Origin: an uncultured Prevotellaceae bacterium
Lineage (GTDB): Bacteria > Bacteroidota > Bacteroidia > Bacteroidales > Bacteroidaceae
Reading direction: 5' to 3'
DNA length: 35,487 nucleotides
Assembly: GCA_902789415.1 (NCBI GenBank)
Contig: CADAOD010000028.1
Location: forward strand, 1 to 35,487
In this document: in pieces, positions 7,415 through 14,124 of the stretch
How the letters are laid out: each line of letters begins with the position of its first letter
Position numbering within the stretch: position 1 is the stretch's first letter
Notes under the pieces: model-generated
What the model was told of the DNA's origin: nothing
Seen by the model: only the letters and a program-made list of their open reading frames with translations
Databases searched by the model: none
Translations under genes and position numbers: made by a program

Positions 7415-8773
7415 ATGAAGATTTCGATAAGACAACCTTTGTGGTTTACTGAAATTGGAGCTAAAGATAATCAAGAGGATTATTTGTGGCCCAATCCCCA
7501 AAAAATAAATGAACGTCAACGCATATTCATTTTGTGTGATGGTATGGGAGGCCAAGATAGTGGTGAAATAGCAAGTGAAACGGCTGCAACATCTATTGGC
7601 GTGTATTTGACGTCTCATAGGCCTAAAGATGGATATGTGTCGGAAGGTCTTTTAAATGAGGCATTATCATATGCGTACGACGAATTAGATAAGAAGGACA
7701 ATCCGCTATCTCAAAGAAAAATGGGAACAACAATGGCTTGTGTTGTTTTTCATCGGGGAGGTGTACTTGCTGCACACATTGGAGACAGCCGAATATATCA
7801 TATTCGCCCATCTTTAGCCAATGTCGAAAATGGATTGTCTGGAATCGTTTACCAAAGCGCAGACCATTCTCTTGTTAATGATTTAATCCGTGCTGGTGAG
7901 CTGACTGAAGAAGAAGCAAGAAATTTTACTCAAAAGAATGTAATAACTCGAGCGATGCAGCCCAATTTAGAGAGGCGCTATAAAGCGGAAATATATAATA
8001 TCGATGACATTCAAGATGGCGATTTCTTTTTCATTTGCTGTGATGGTGTGCTGGAGCAATTGTCAAATGAGAAACTTGGTTCGATAATGGCCGAAGAATC
8101 GTTAAGCGATGCTGACAAAATTGCTGCGATTAAATCTATTTGTGATGGTAAGACAAAAGACAATTATAGTTGTTGGCTGATACCAGTTAATGAAGTCATA
8201 CCAGAATCCTCAGACCAGAAAGCGGGTGAGGAAGTAATCGTTACAGTATCATCTTCAGACACGATTTCGACAAACACCGATAAAATTGGTTCTGTGCCAA
8301 ACTTGATTATAGATAGACAAGAACCAACCAATAAAAAGTCTTCATTCCGTAAATGGCTAATTAGTATCTTCACTTTCTTGTGTATAACTGCTGTTATTTT
8401 AGTTGTTATGTTTTTGAGGAATCCAACAGAAAATAGTCAAGACGCAGACAAAATGGTTGATTCTATTAATATTGCAGGGCTTAAAAATGGCAAGACCGAT
8501 AGTATCCAACAATCAGCAAAGTCTAGCCAGGAAGCCAATATTGAGAAAAAAGAATTGCCAAATAAAACAGATAGGTCTTCTGAAGATAAGAAAGGCAAAA
8601 GGGAACTTATAATAAAAGAAGTAAAGACTCCAGAAAAAGTTGAAGCAAAGCCACAGGAAACGGAGAAACCTGAAGAAGTTAATTCTGTTAAGTTAGACAA
8701 CAGTGATAAGAAAAAGAGTATGTTGATAAATAATTCTAAAAGCCAAGATTCACCAAATGGAAAGCAACAATAG
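7415..8773 (+). CDS. Membrane-anchored PP2C-type Ser/Thr phosphatase
   Basis: A 452-residue protein with an N-terminal PPM/PP2C catalytic domain (about 1-258). Metal-binding motifs are DNQED at 18-22, CDGMGG at 41-46, HIGDSR at 121-126, CCDGV at 208-212 and KDN at 248-250. A linker leads to one membrane segment at about 313-334, then a Lys/Glu/Ser-rich extracytoplasmic tail of about 115 residues with no recognised fold. The layout mirrors that of the kinase: catalytic domain inside, membrane helix, charged tail outside. It is the expected counter-enzyme of the cluster kinase. The 3' end overlaps the LytTR gene by 17 bases, implying coupled translation. Confidence 0.93.
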   Translation: MKISIRQPLWFTEIGAKDNQEDYLWPNPQKINERQRIFILCDGMGGQDSGEIASETAATSIGVYLTSHRPKDGYVSEGLLNEALSYAYDELDKKDNPLSQRKMGTTMACVVFHRGGVLAAHIGDSRIYHIRPSLANVENGLSGIVYQSADHSLVNDLIRAGELTEEEARNFTQKNVITRAMQPNLERRYKAEIYNIDDIQDGDFFFICCDGVLEQLSNEKLGSIMAEESLSDADKIAAIKSICDGKTKDNYSCWLIPVNEVIPESSDQKAGEEVIVTVSSSDTISTNTDKIGSVPNLIIDRQEPTNKKSSFRKWLISIFTFLCITAVILVVMFLRNPTENSQDADKMVDSINIAGLKNGKTDSIQQSAKSSQEANIEKKELPNKTDRSSEDKKGKRELIIKEVKTPEKVEAKPQETEKPEEVNSVKLDNSDKKKSMLINNSKSQDSPNGKQQ

Positions 8774-9137
8774 CGAAAAGACAATTGTCTATTTCAACAC
8801 TCGTGATGAAATGGTAAAAATAAATCTGCATAATGTTGTTTACTTTCAAGCTGATAGAAATTATACAGATATATATTTTATCAATGGCGCTCATATAACT
8901 CTAACTACTGGTTTGGTAAACATTGAGAAAATGCTTGATGATCCCAAATTGAATGGGTTGTTACCAGCTTTTATTAGATTGGGGCGTAGTTTTATCGTAA
9001 ATCCCATTTACATTTTTCATATAAATGTGCTAAAGCAAGAGTTGGTTTTGTCTGATACTATTCAGACTCATATGTATCGATTACAGGTATCAAGAGATGC
9101 ATTAAAGAAACTAAAAGAATTATATAAGCATAACTAA
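8757..9137 (+). CDS. Stand-alone LytTR DNA-binding regulator
   Basis: A 126-residue protein that is almost entirely one LytTR domain: residues about 10-120 with VYFQADRNYTDIY-type strand pairs, the central FIRLGRSFIVNPIYI segment and a C-terminal helix. There is no receiver domain. LytTR proteins bind direct repeats in promoters, normally under control of a histidine kinase; here the gene overlaps a PP2C gene and is followed by an FHA gene, so Ser/Thr phosphorylation is a plausible input. The start was chosen because it begins at a clear ATG in the overlap and gives the full domain. Possible targets are the promoters at 1180-1197 and 6046, untested. Confidence 0.9.
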   Translation: MESNNSEKTIVYFNTRDEMVKINLHNVVYFQADRNYTDIYFINGAHITLTTGLVNIEKMLDDPKLNGLLPAFIRLGRSFIVNPIYIFHINVLKQELVLSDTIQTHMYRLQVSRDALKKLKELYKHN

Positions 9138-9139
9138 GA

Positions 9140-9811
9140 ATGGAAGTAATAGTTGGAAAACAAGGAAATCAAAGGATCCCTATTACGGATCAGTATGTCA
9201 GTCGTAAACATTGCAAACTAACTAGCAATGGTGACGGAAGTTATACTATAGAGAATTTAAGCCAAAACGGAACTTTCGTAAATGGGCGTAAAATATTAAA
9301 AACAAAGGTTCATGCAGATACTGAAATTCAGCTTGGCCCGAACTTTACTGTAAAAGTTTCCGAATTACTCCCTATTACGAATTCTATAGCCAGCAACAAA
9401 CTATCAGCCCCTCAAAAAGAGTATTCTATTAAGCCTTTGGAGGCTATATGGAATGAGTATCACGATTCTCTGTTAGATCTACAGGCAAAACAGCATCGGT
9501 TAGGATTGTTAATAAGAATTCCAATGCTATTTACTGTTATAGGTGGAGTTTTAACGGCTTTAATAAGCGACGATTATCGGTTTGTTACTCTTGGCATAAG
9601 CATATTGGCTGGAATTATAATGATTTATGGTTTTATAAAGTCTAAGAATTTCGTTTTTGCAAAGGAGAAAGATAGATTGGATATTGAGTTTCAAGACAAG
9701 TATATATGTCCTAATCCAGAATGCAACCATTTTCTTGGGAACAAGCCCTACAAGATTTTAAGTCAAGACAAGTGTTGTGGGTATTGTCGATGCAAATACA
9801 ATTCAAAATAA
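9140..9811 (+). CDS. FHA domain / two-helix membrane protein with C-terminal zinc ribbon
   Basis: A 223-residue protein with an N-terminal FHA domain (1-75) showing VSRKHC at 20-25 and SQNGTFVNGR at 41-50. A linker helix region, two membrane segments (about 122-141 and 149-166) and a cytoplasmic tail follow. The tail has cysteines at 190, 195, 212, 213, 216 and 218 that can form a zinc ribbon. It would place a phosphothreonine reader at the inner face of the membrane beside the transmembrane kinase and phosphatase. It starts 2 bases after the LytTR stop and overlaps the next possible start (ATG at 9811) by one base. Confidence 0.87.
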   Translation: MEVIVGKQGNQRIPITDQYVSRKHCKLTSNGDGSYTIENLSQNGTFVNGRKILKTKVHADTEIQLGPNFTVKVSELLPITNSIASNKLSAPQKEYSIKPLEAIWNEYHDSLLDLQAKQHRLGLLIRIPMLFTVIGGVLTALISDDYRFVTLGISILAGIIMIYGFIKSKNFVFAKEKDRLDIEFQDKYICPNPECNHFLGNKPYKILSQDKCCGYCRCKYNSK

Positions 9812-9825
9812 TGGTTTATCTGTAT

Positions 9826-10551
9826 ATGAAAGTTCGTTTATTACTTCTCGCTATCTTTTCTTGCATGGTGTTATTTTGCCATGCAGAGACATATGTCGTT
9901 TGTGTCGGAATTGCAAATTATCAACATATCGGCTCTCTCACTCTTCCTGAAAAAGATGCGAAAAGCATAGCAAAAATGTATAAAACACACACTAATAATG
10001 TGATTCTAATTACAGGAAAATATGCAACCCACGACACAATAATTAAAGCTCTGAAAGATCAATTTAAGAGAGCCCAAAATGGTGATTATGTCATCTTCTT
10101 TTTTAGTGGACATGGATATTTAGGAGGTTTTTGCCCATATGATATGGAAGAGTGGTACAAAAATGGGCTGACATTCAAGGAAATATATGCTATTTTCAGA
10201 GAGAGTCGTGCTTCCCATAAGATTATTTTTGCAGATGCATGTTATTCTGGTTCAATGCGTAGAGGGAATAAAACCACAAAACCAGAAACATCTTCAGATG
10301 TGCTACTATTCCTGTCCTCCCGTTCAAATGAGTCAAGTATAGAAACGCCCAAATTGAAGAATGGTTTTTTTACTGCCTATTTGGAGCGTGGATTACGTGG
10401 TGGCGCGGATAGTAACAAGGATAAAAAGATAACTGCTAACGAATTATTCCGTTTTGTAAGTAATGGAGTGAAAAAAGTCAGCAACGACAGACAACACCCT
10501 GTTATGTGGGGAAATTTTGATGACAGTCTTGTATTACTTGATTGGAGATAA
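9826..10551 (+). CDS. Secreted caspase-like (peptidase family C14) protein
   Basis: A 241-residue protein with a signal peptide (MKVRLLLLA start, cleavage likely after HA at 19-20), then a caspase fold. The catalytic His is in FSGHGY (H96) and the catalytic Cys in DACYSGS (C139). Near the C-terminus, DSNKDKKITANEL looks like an EF-hand-type loop often seen in bacterial caspase homologues. The in-frame ATG at 9811 overlaps the FHA stop and would add MVYLY; I prefer 9826 because it gives a standard signal peptide. Caspase homologues act in regulated proteolysis or cell death; an exported one encoded beside kinase/FHA/PP2C genes suggests an envelope-located protease under phospho-control. Both catalytic residues are present. 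Confidence 0.9.
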   Translation: MKVRLLLLAIFSCMVLFCHAETYVVCVGIANYQHIGSLTLPEKDAKSIAKMYKTHTNNVILITGKYATHDTIIKALKDQFKRAQNGDYVIFFFSGHGYLGGFCPYDMEEWYKNGLTFKEIYAIFRESRASHKIIFADACYSGSMRRGNKTTKPETSSDVLLFLSSRSNESSIETPKLKNGFFTAYLERGLRGGADSNKDKKITANELFRFVSNGVKKVSNDRQHPVMWGNFDDSLVLLDWR

Positions 10552-10555
10552 GAGT

Positions 10556-11164
10556 ATGAAAAAAGATATTGAAATTCTATACAAATATCGTAGTTTGTCT
10601 AATCTAAAACGGCTTATAGAGATTGTTTTAGATAGCAAATTGTATGCTTCTCGATATAAAGAACTTAATGACCCTATGGAGGGCTATTATTCTTATTCGA
10701 GAGAAATTGTGCCATATAAGAAAGAAATCAATAGGCTAAAAAAAGAATCTCTTATCTGTTCTTTGTCTAAGTCTAATTATATCGGAATGATGTGGATAAT
10801 GTATGCCGATGAAGGAAAAGGCTGTTGTTTAGAAGTTGAAGTTGGAGGCAACACTTCATGGGAACGTGTTGAGATTGGATATAAAGCAGAGATACCGAAG
10901 ATTACTGATTCTACCGACATAAACATTGAGAGTATTTTTAAATATAAGTCTTCTGTTTGGGATTACGAACAGGAAGTACGTTATATAAAAGAATCTCCCA
11001 GGAAATATAAATTTCCTGTTGTAATTAAAAAGATATATTTAGGATATGCGTACAAAGCAAGTTCTAATGAATACAAATTGTATAGAACTTTGTTTAAAGA
11101 CAAGCTAGGTATAGATGTAGAAATAATTGACAAGAGTAAAATTGATTTTGGTTTTATGAAATAA
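10556..11164 (+). CDS. DUF2971 family protein
   Basis: A 202-residue soluble protein matching the DUF2971 pattern: YKYRS near the N-terminus, LYASRYKELNDPMEG (the family's conserved ND-P-E), a SLS segment, MWIMYADEGKGCCLEVEV in the middle and KSSVWDYEQEVRYI later. The molecular function of DUF2971 is not established; members are frequent in accessory and defence-rich regions. The ATG at 10556 lies 4 bases after the caspase stop and was preferred over upstream in-frame starts inside the caspase gene. It is probably co-transcribed with the signalling cluster. Confidence 0.8.
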   Translation: MKKDIEILYKYRSLSNLKRLIEIVLDSKLYASRYKELNDPMEGYYSYSREIVPYKKEINRLKKESLICSLSKSNYIGMMWIMYADEGKGCCLEVEVGGNTSWERVEIGYKAEIPKITDSTDINIESIFKYKSSVWDYEQEVRYIKESPRKYKFPVVIKKIYLGYAYKASSNEYKLYRTLFKDKLGIDVEIIDKSKIDFGFMK

Positions 11165-11185
11165 ACTATAATATGCATGAGTTAA

Positions 11186-11593
11186 TTGGGGATAGATACA
11201 GCCTTACAAGGTGGAAAGTATAAAATAGTCAAAGTGCTAGGTCAGGGTGGTTTTGGCATCACTTATCTTGCTTCACAAACAATGCTAACCAGAAAGGTTG
11301 CCATCAAAGAGTTTTTTATGAAAGATTTTTGTTCCCGTGATGCGCTAACTCATTCTATACTAACCACATCAACTGATGCTGATAGTCAAGTTGAATTGTA
11401 TAAAAAGAAGTTCATAAAAGAGGCTAAGAATTTAGCGAAGTTACATCATCCTCACATAATAAATGTGATGGACATTTTCGAGGAGAATAACACGTTCTAT
11501 TATGTAATGCCCTATTTTTCTAATGATTCACTACAGGATTTGGTGAATAAAAAAGGTGTTCTTACGTGCTTCAGCTTTTCATGGCAGGTTTAG
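11186..11593 (+). pseudogene. Truncated second Ser/Thr kinase (N-lobe only)
   Basis: About 125 residues closely resemble the N-lobe of the first kinase: GGKYKIVKVLGQGGFGITYL, VAIKEFFMKDFCSRD, LAKLHHPHI and FYYVMPYF. The frame then loses homology near base 11563 and ends at 11593. The catalytic loop, DFG and membrane segment are missing, so no active kinase can be made. Only a TTG (11186) is available as an in-frame start, since a stop lies immediately before it; the ATG at 11173 is out of frame. The break coincides with the start of a DUF2569 reading frame, so the junction looks like a deletion that removed the rest of the kinase and the first codons of a downstream gene, or an assembly join. 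Confidence 0.8.
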
Positions 11594-12579
11594 CTATTGT
11601 CAGTACTATTACCCTTTATAGGTCTTTAATGGCTATATCCCTGGAAACTTACGGATATGTTCTCCCATTGATGTGGTCAGACATTACTACCGCCATAGGG
11701 CTGGCTATTCTCGCCGGCTATGCTTTTGTGGCTTTATATAAACGGTGGATAAATGCGATTCACCTAACTTACTTCTATCTTGGAGTTTGTGTCATATTGA
11801 ATTTGATTGCACTCTTCAAATTGGCAGATACAACAAATCCCTTAGAAAATATTGATTTTTATCGTCCTGTTTGGGGTATTGTTATAGCTGTAATATGGTG
11901 GCTGTATTTCAAAAACGCGAAACGGATCAAAGCTCGTTATCCCCAAGAGAAAAGGGAATGGTTCAAGAGGGATAAATATATTCTTGGGGCTGTCATAGTG
12001 GTGCCAATAGTGTTGTTATTATGGGGAATGTTTTCGAATCCTTCAACACCATCCTTATCTGTAGCCGACGGAATAGATGTTACGGAAGTAGATCAGTCTT
12101 CATATCTAATTGATGAAAGTAAATTGAATGATGATGAAATCACAGATGGCATGATCATTATAAAAGTACCAAAAGGAACAGAATATGAGCAATTGTCACT
12201 AGATGATGGGACTAAGCTTTATGAATTAAGCAATAAGAAAGATAACCCTGATTATGTAGACTATGTAATCAGAGTGACCAGTCAAGGATATGTGGGAACG
12301 GGAGATATTGTTTTTGAGGACATATGGATGCAGTTCCTAGATAATAATATGAAGGATATTCCATATCAAGTTATTCGGGATGACATGACAAATATAGAAT
12401 TTGGTAAGTGTTATCGTAAAGTTGTTAAATACAAAACTGATGTGGATATGGTGTTGGATTTCACTTTATTACATGATTTAGGTGATAAAAAAGCATGTCT
12501 ACTCACATCTTATTATAGAGAGGGCGTAAAAGCTCCTATAGATGAAGTAATAAAAGGAATTCGTTTTAGGCAAAAGTGA
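11566..12579 (+). CDS. DUF2569 membrane protein with extracytoplasmic domain, probably 5'-truncated
   Basis: A 337-residue reading frame with four N-terminal membrane segments (about 4-26, 34-57, 64-88, 98-116). The last ends WWLYFKNAKRIKARY, matching the DUF2569 signature. A fifth helix follows at about 135-156, then an extracytoplasmic alpha/beta domain of about 180 residues. The normal first residues of DUF2569 appear lost at the junction with the broken kinase. A GTG at 11566 or ATG at 11581 (MAGLAIVS) could still serve as start. Function unknown; DUF2569 occurs widely in bacterial membrane proteins. Confidence is high for the family and lower for whether it is expressed as is. Confidence 0.7.
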   Translation: MLQLFMAGLAIVSTITLYRSLMAISLETYGYVLPLMWSDITTAIGLAILAGYAFVALYKRWINAIHLTYFYLGVCVILNLIALFKLADTTNPLENIDFYRPVWGIVIAVIWWLYFKNAKRIKARYPQEKREWFKRDKYILGAVIVVPIVLLLWGMFSNPSTPSLSVADGIDVTEVDQSSYLIDESKLNDDEITDGMIIIKVPKGTEYEQLSLDDGTKLYELSNKKDNPDYVDYVIRVTSQGYVGTGDIVFEDIWMQFLDNNMKDIPYQVIRDDMTNIEFGKCYRKVVKYKTDVDMVLDFTLLHDLGDKKACLLTSYYREGVKAPIDEVIKGIRFRQK

Positions 12580-12597
12580 TATTTTTTCCATTTGATA

Positions 12598-12637
12598 CAT
12601 CAATCCTGCTATTTCGTACAAAATAGCAGGATTGATG
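12598..12637 (+). terminator. Strong 17-bp hairpin, terminator
   Basis: Perfect inverted repeat with arms 12598-12614 and 12621-12637 and a six-base loop, 18 bases after the DUF2569 stop. The following sequence is only moderately T-rich (CTGTTTATTC), so it may act as a terminator or an mRNA 3'-end stabiliser. Confidence 0.65.
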
Positions 12638-12660
12638 CTGTTTATTCAAAACCTCATGAT

Positions 12661-12668
12661 TATCTTTG
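12661..12668 (+). promoter_or_regulatory. Promoter -7 element for the 12705 gene
   Basis: TATCTTTG, followed by CAC, matches the Bacteroidetes TAnnTTTG element and lies 36 bases ahead of the ATG at 12705, directly after the hairpin. Confidence 0.65.
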
Positions 12669-12704
12669 CACTTGAAAACATGTCAAACTTAAAGATTGAA
12701 AAGT

Positions 12705-13130
12705 ATGAAAAAGTTATTATTCGTTTGTAGTATGATTGTTGTTTCGCTAACAGCTTCAGCACAGTTTACAGTTTATCAGCCGGTGGAGGTACCACGCACA
12801 ACTTATACCCCAAGTCTAGGCTATGGTACACCATTCACAATCTATGAACCCATATATGGCAATCCTTATCATCAACAACAGCAGGCAAGACCAAGAATGC
12901 TGGAGGTAACACTGAGAGGCTACTATAAAAAAGGTAATGACTGGTACCATATGCCTATCAGGGTTGGGGTTATTGGTGAAGAGGTCAGACTGTTGAGCAT
13001 CAAAACTCAACATGGCTGGAGTAACTGTGTCAATAAGGCCAGTGAAGTCGGAGCTTGGGATGCAGAAGAAATCCGCGATAACTTCAACTACAAGGCATAC
13101 TCGACACTCTGTGGCACGGTATATTTCTAA
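12705..13130 (+). CDS. Small secreted protein of unknown function
   Basis: A 141-residue protein with a typical signal peptide (hydrophobic core 4-18, cleavage after SAQ at about 22), a Pro/Tyr/Gln-rich segment (25-65) and a C-terminal domain of about 75 residues with alternating strands, including VTLRGYYKKGNDWYHMPI. The ATG at 12705 was chosen over a TTG at 12696 because it gives the standard MKKLLF signal-peptide start and has a promoter at the right distance. No known family recognised. It is followed 6 bases later by a peptidase gene and probably shares its transcript. Confidence 0.75.
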   Translation: MKKLLFVCSMIVVSLTASAQFTVYQPVEVPRTTYTPSLGYGTPFTIYEPIYGNPYHQQQQARPRMLEVTLRGYYKKGNDWYHMPIRVGVIGEEVRLLSIKTQHGWSNCVNKASEVGAWDAEEIRDNFNYKAYSTLCGTVYF

Positions 13131-13136
13131 AAGTTT

Positions 13137-13643
13137 ATGAATAGGAAGAGACTAAAAACAGCCCTTTATAGCATAGTAGCACTATTGATAATCAATATGC
13201 TGCTTCCAACTAAAATCCAAAATCCTGTTGAGGGCTGTGGGCGAGAGAGTTATAATCAGAAATCATTTTGGCATCCGTGGGGAGATCATCGACATGCAGG
13301 AATAGACATCTTCGCCAAGAAAGGTACTAAGGTGCATCCTGCTATTGGAGGAATCGTCCTATTAACTGGTCACAACTTAGGGGCAGGCGGCAACTGCATC
13401 TTGATACTTAGTTCAGGATGGAGGTTACACTATTATGCTCATCTGAGTGAAATCGATACTCATATTGGTGCTATCGTAACAAAGAGTTCCGTTATAGGTA
13501 AAGTGGGTAATACTGGTAATGCGGTAGGCAAGCCCTATCACCTGCATTACAGCATATCCAGCATCGTCCCACAAGGTGATTGGCGCTGGGAACCAAAGCA
13601 GATAGCTTTCTACATTAACCCGATTAAAGAACTTGAAAGATGA
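13137..13643 (+). CDS. M23 (LytM-type) metallopeptidase, membrane-anchored
   Basis: A 168-residue protein with an N-terminal membrane anchor (about 9-23) and a compact M23 domain. Zinc ligands are H53 and D57 in RHAGIDIF and H137 in YHLHYS; H102 (YYAHLS) and H135 are the conserved catalytic histidines. The G-x-G-x-TGNAVGKPYHLH end is characteristic. Such enzymes cleave peptidoglycan cross-bridges in the periplasm. It lacks LysM or coiled-coil modules, so it is a minimal form. It is the last gene before the repeat region and the tRNA; lytic enzymes are frequent cargo of mobile and secretion-related loci. Confidence 0.9.
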   Translation: MNRKRLKTALYSIVALLIINMLLPTKIQNPVEGCGRESYNQKSFWHPWGDHRHAGIDIFAKKGTKVHPAIGGIVLLTGHNLGAGGNCILILSSGWRLHYYAHLSEIDTHIGAIVTKSSVIGKVGNTGNAVGKPYHLHYSISSIVPQGDWRWEPKQIAFYINPIKELER

Positions 13644-13758
13644 ATAAGGGCGGATGATACTCTATAAAATGCCTGCCAAAGTATCTCTGAATGTCATGAT
13701 TATAAATGAGCTGATACTTAAAAAACGTAAATAGATAACCAAATCTTCATTTTGACAA

Positions 13759-13864
13759 TGCGAACACCGAAACAACAATTTGCAAACACCGAATCTGAAA
13801 TATCAATAAATAGAGTGTTTACGGCAATCCTTTAAAAAGCACCCGTGTTCGCATCGTGTTCGCA
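13759..13864. repeat. Inverted and direct 9-bp repeats resembling integrase-binding sites
   Basis: TGCGAACACCGA at 13759-13770 and TGCAAACACCGA at 13781-13792 are direct repeats 22 bases apart. Two copies of the reverse-complement core GTGTTCGCA lie at 13845-13853 and 13856-13864. The set lies in an AT-rich non-coding stretch just beyond the 3' end of tRNA-Met. This arrangement is typical of tyrosine-recombinase arm or core sites at the end of an integrated element, but no integrase is inside the window. Confidence 0.5.
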
Positions 13865-13905
13865 AAAAGAAAAACCAGCAACCTCAAAATCTTTGTAAGT
13901 TGCTG
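13865..13905 (-). terminator. Terminator of tRNA-Met
   Basis: Reading the minus strand, CAGCAAC and GTTGCTG (13899-13905 with 13876-13882) form a 7-bp stem followed by GTTTTTCTTTTT. It lies 10 bases after the tRNA 3' end. Confidence 0.65.
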
Positions 13906-13915
13906 ATTTTCAGTG

Positions 13916-13989
13916 TGGACCAGCCAGGGCTTGAACCTGGGACCTCCAGATTATGAGTCTGTTGCTCTAACCAACTGAGCTACAAGTCC
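13916..13989 (-). tRNA. tRNA-Met (anticodon CAU)
   Basis: The minus strand folds as a complete 74-nt cloverleaf: acceptor arms 13983-13989 and 13917-13923 (with one U-U mismatch and one G-U pair), D stem GCTC/GAGC, anticodon loop CTCATAA with CAU, T arm CCAGG-TTCAAGC-CCTGG and discriminator A. CCA is not encoded. The lack of an initiator-type acceptor mismatch and the D-arm form point to elongator Met; tRNA-Ile2 with lysidine-modified CAU cannot be fully excluded by eye. Its 3' end points toward the accessory block. Confidence 0.9.
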
Positions 13990-14015
13990 GATGCCTTTGC
14001 TGTGAAAAGCGAGTG

Positions 14016-14023
14016 CAAAGGTA
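14016..14023 (-). promoter_or_regulatory. Promoter -7 element of tRNA-Met
   Basis: On the minus strand TACCTTTG lies 27 bases ahead of the tRNA 5' end, matching TAnnTTTG. Confidence 0.7.
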
Positions 14024-14107
14024 CGCTAATTTCTTTAAATATCCAAATTATTAAGAGAAAATAACTAAAAATGATTGAATGTCAAGGAAAAATTGCGGAT
14101 TTTTGAG

Positions 14108-14115
14108 TACCTTTG
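14108..14115 (+). promoter_or_regulatory. Promoter -7 element of ribF
   Basis: TACCTTTG ends only 9 bases before the ribF ATG (14125). The expected transcription start is about 14120-14122, so the message would be leaderless or nearly so. Confidence 0.65.
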
Positions 14116-14124
14116 CAGCCTAAT

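Noticed and set aside
1650-11164. Type VI secretion post-translational module (PpkA/PppA/Fha)
   Set aside because: Kinase, PP2C and FHA proteins resemble that regulatory trio, but no T6SS structural gene (TssB/C, Hcp, VgrG, TssK) is in the window.
11173-11185. ATG at 11173 as start of the truncated kinase
   Set aside because: It is in another frame and leads to a stop near 11223; only the TTG at 11186 is in frame with the kinase N-lobe.
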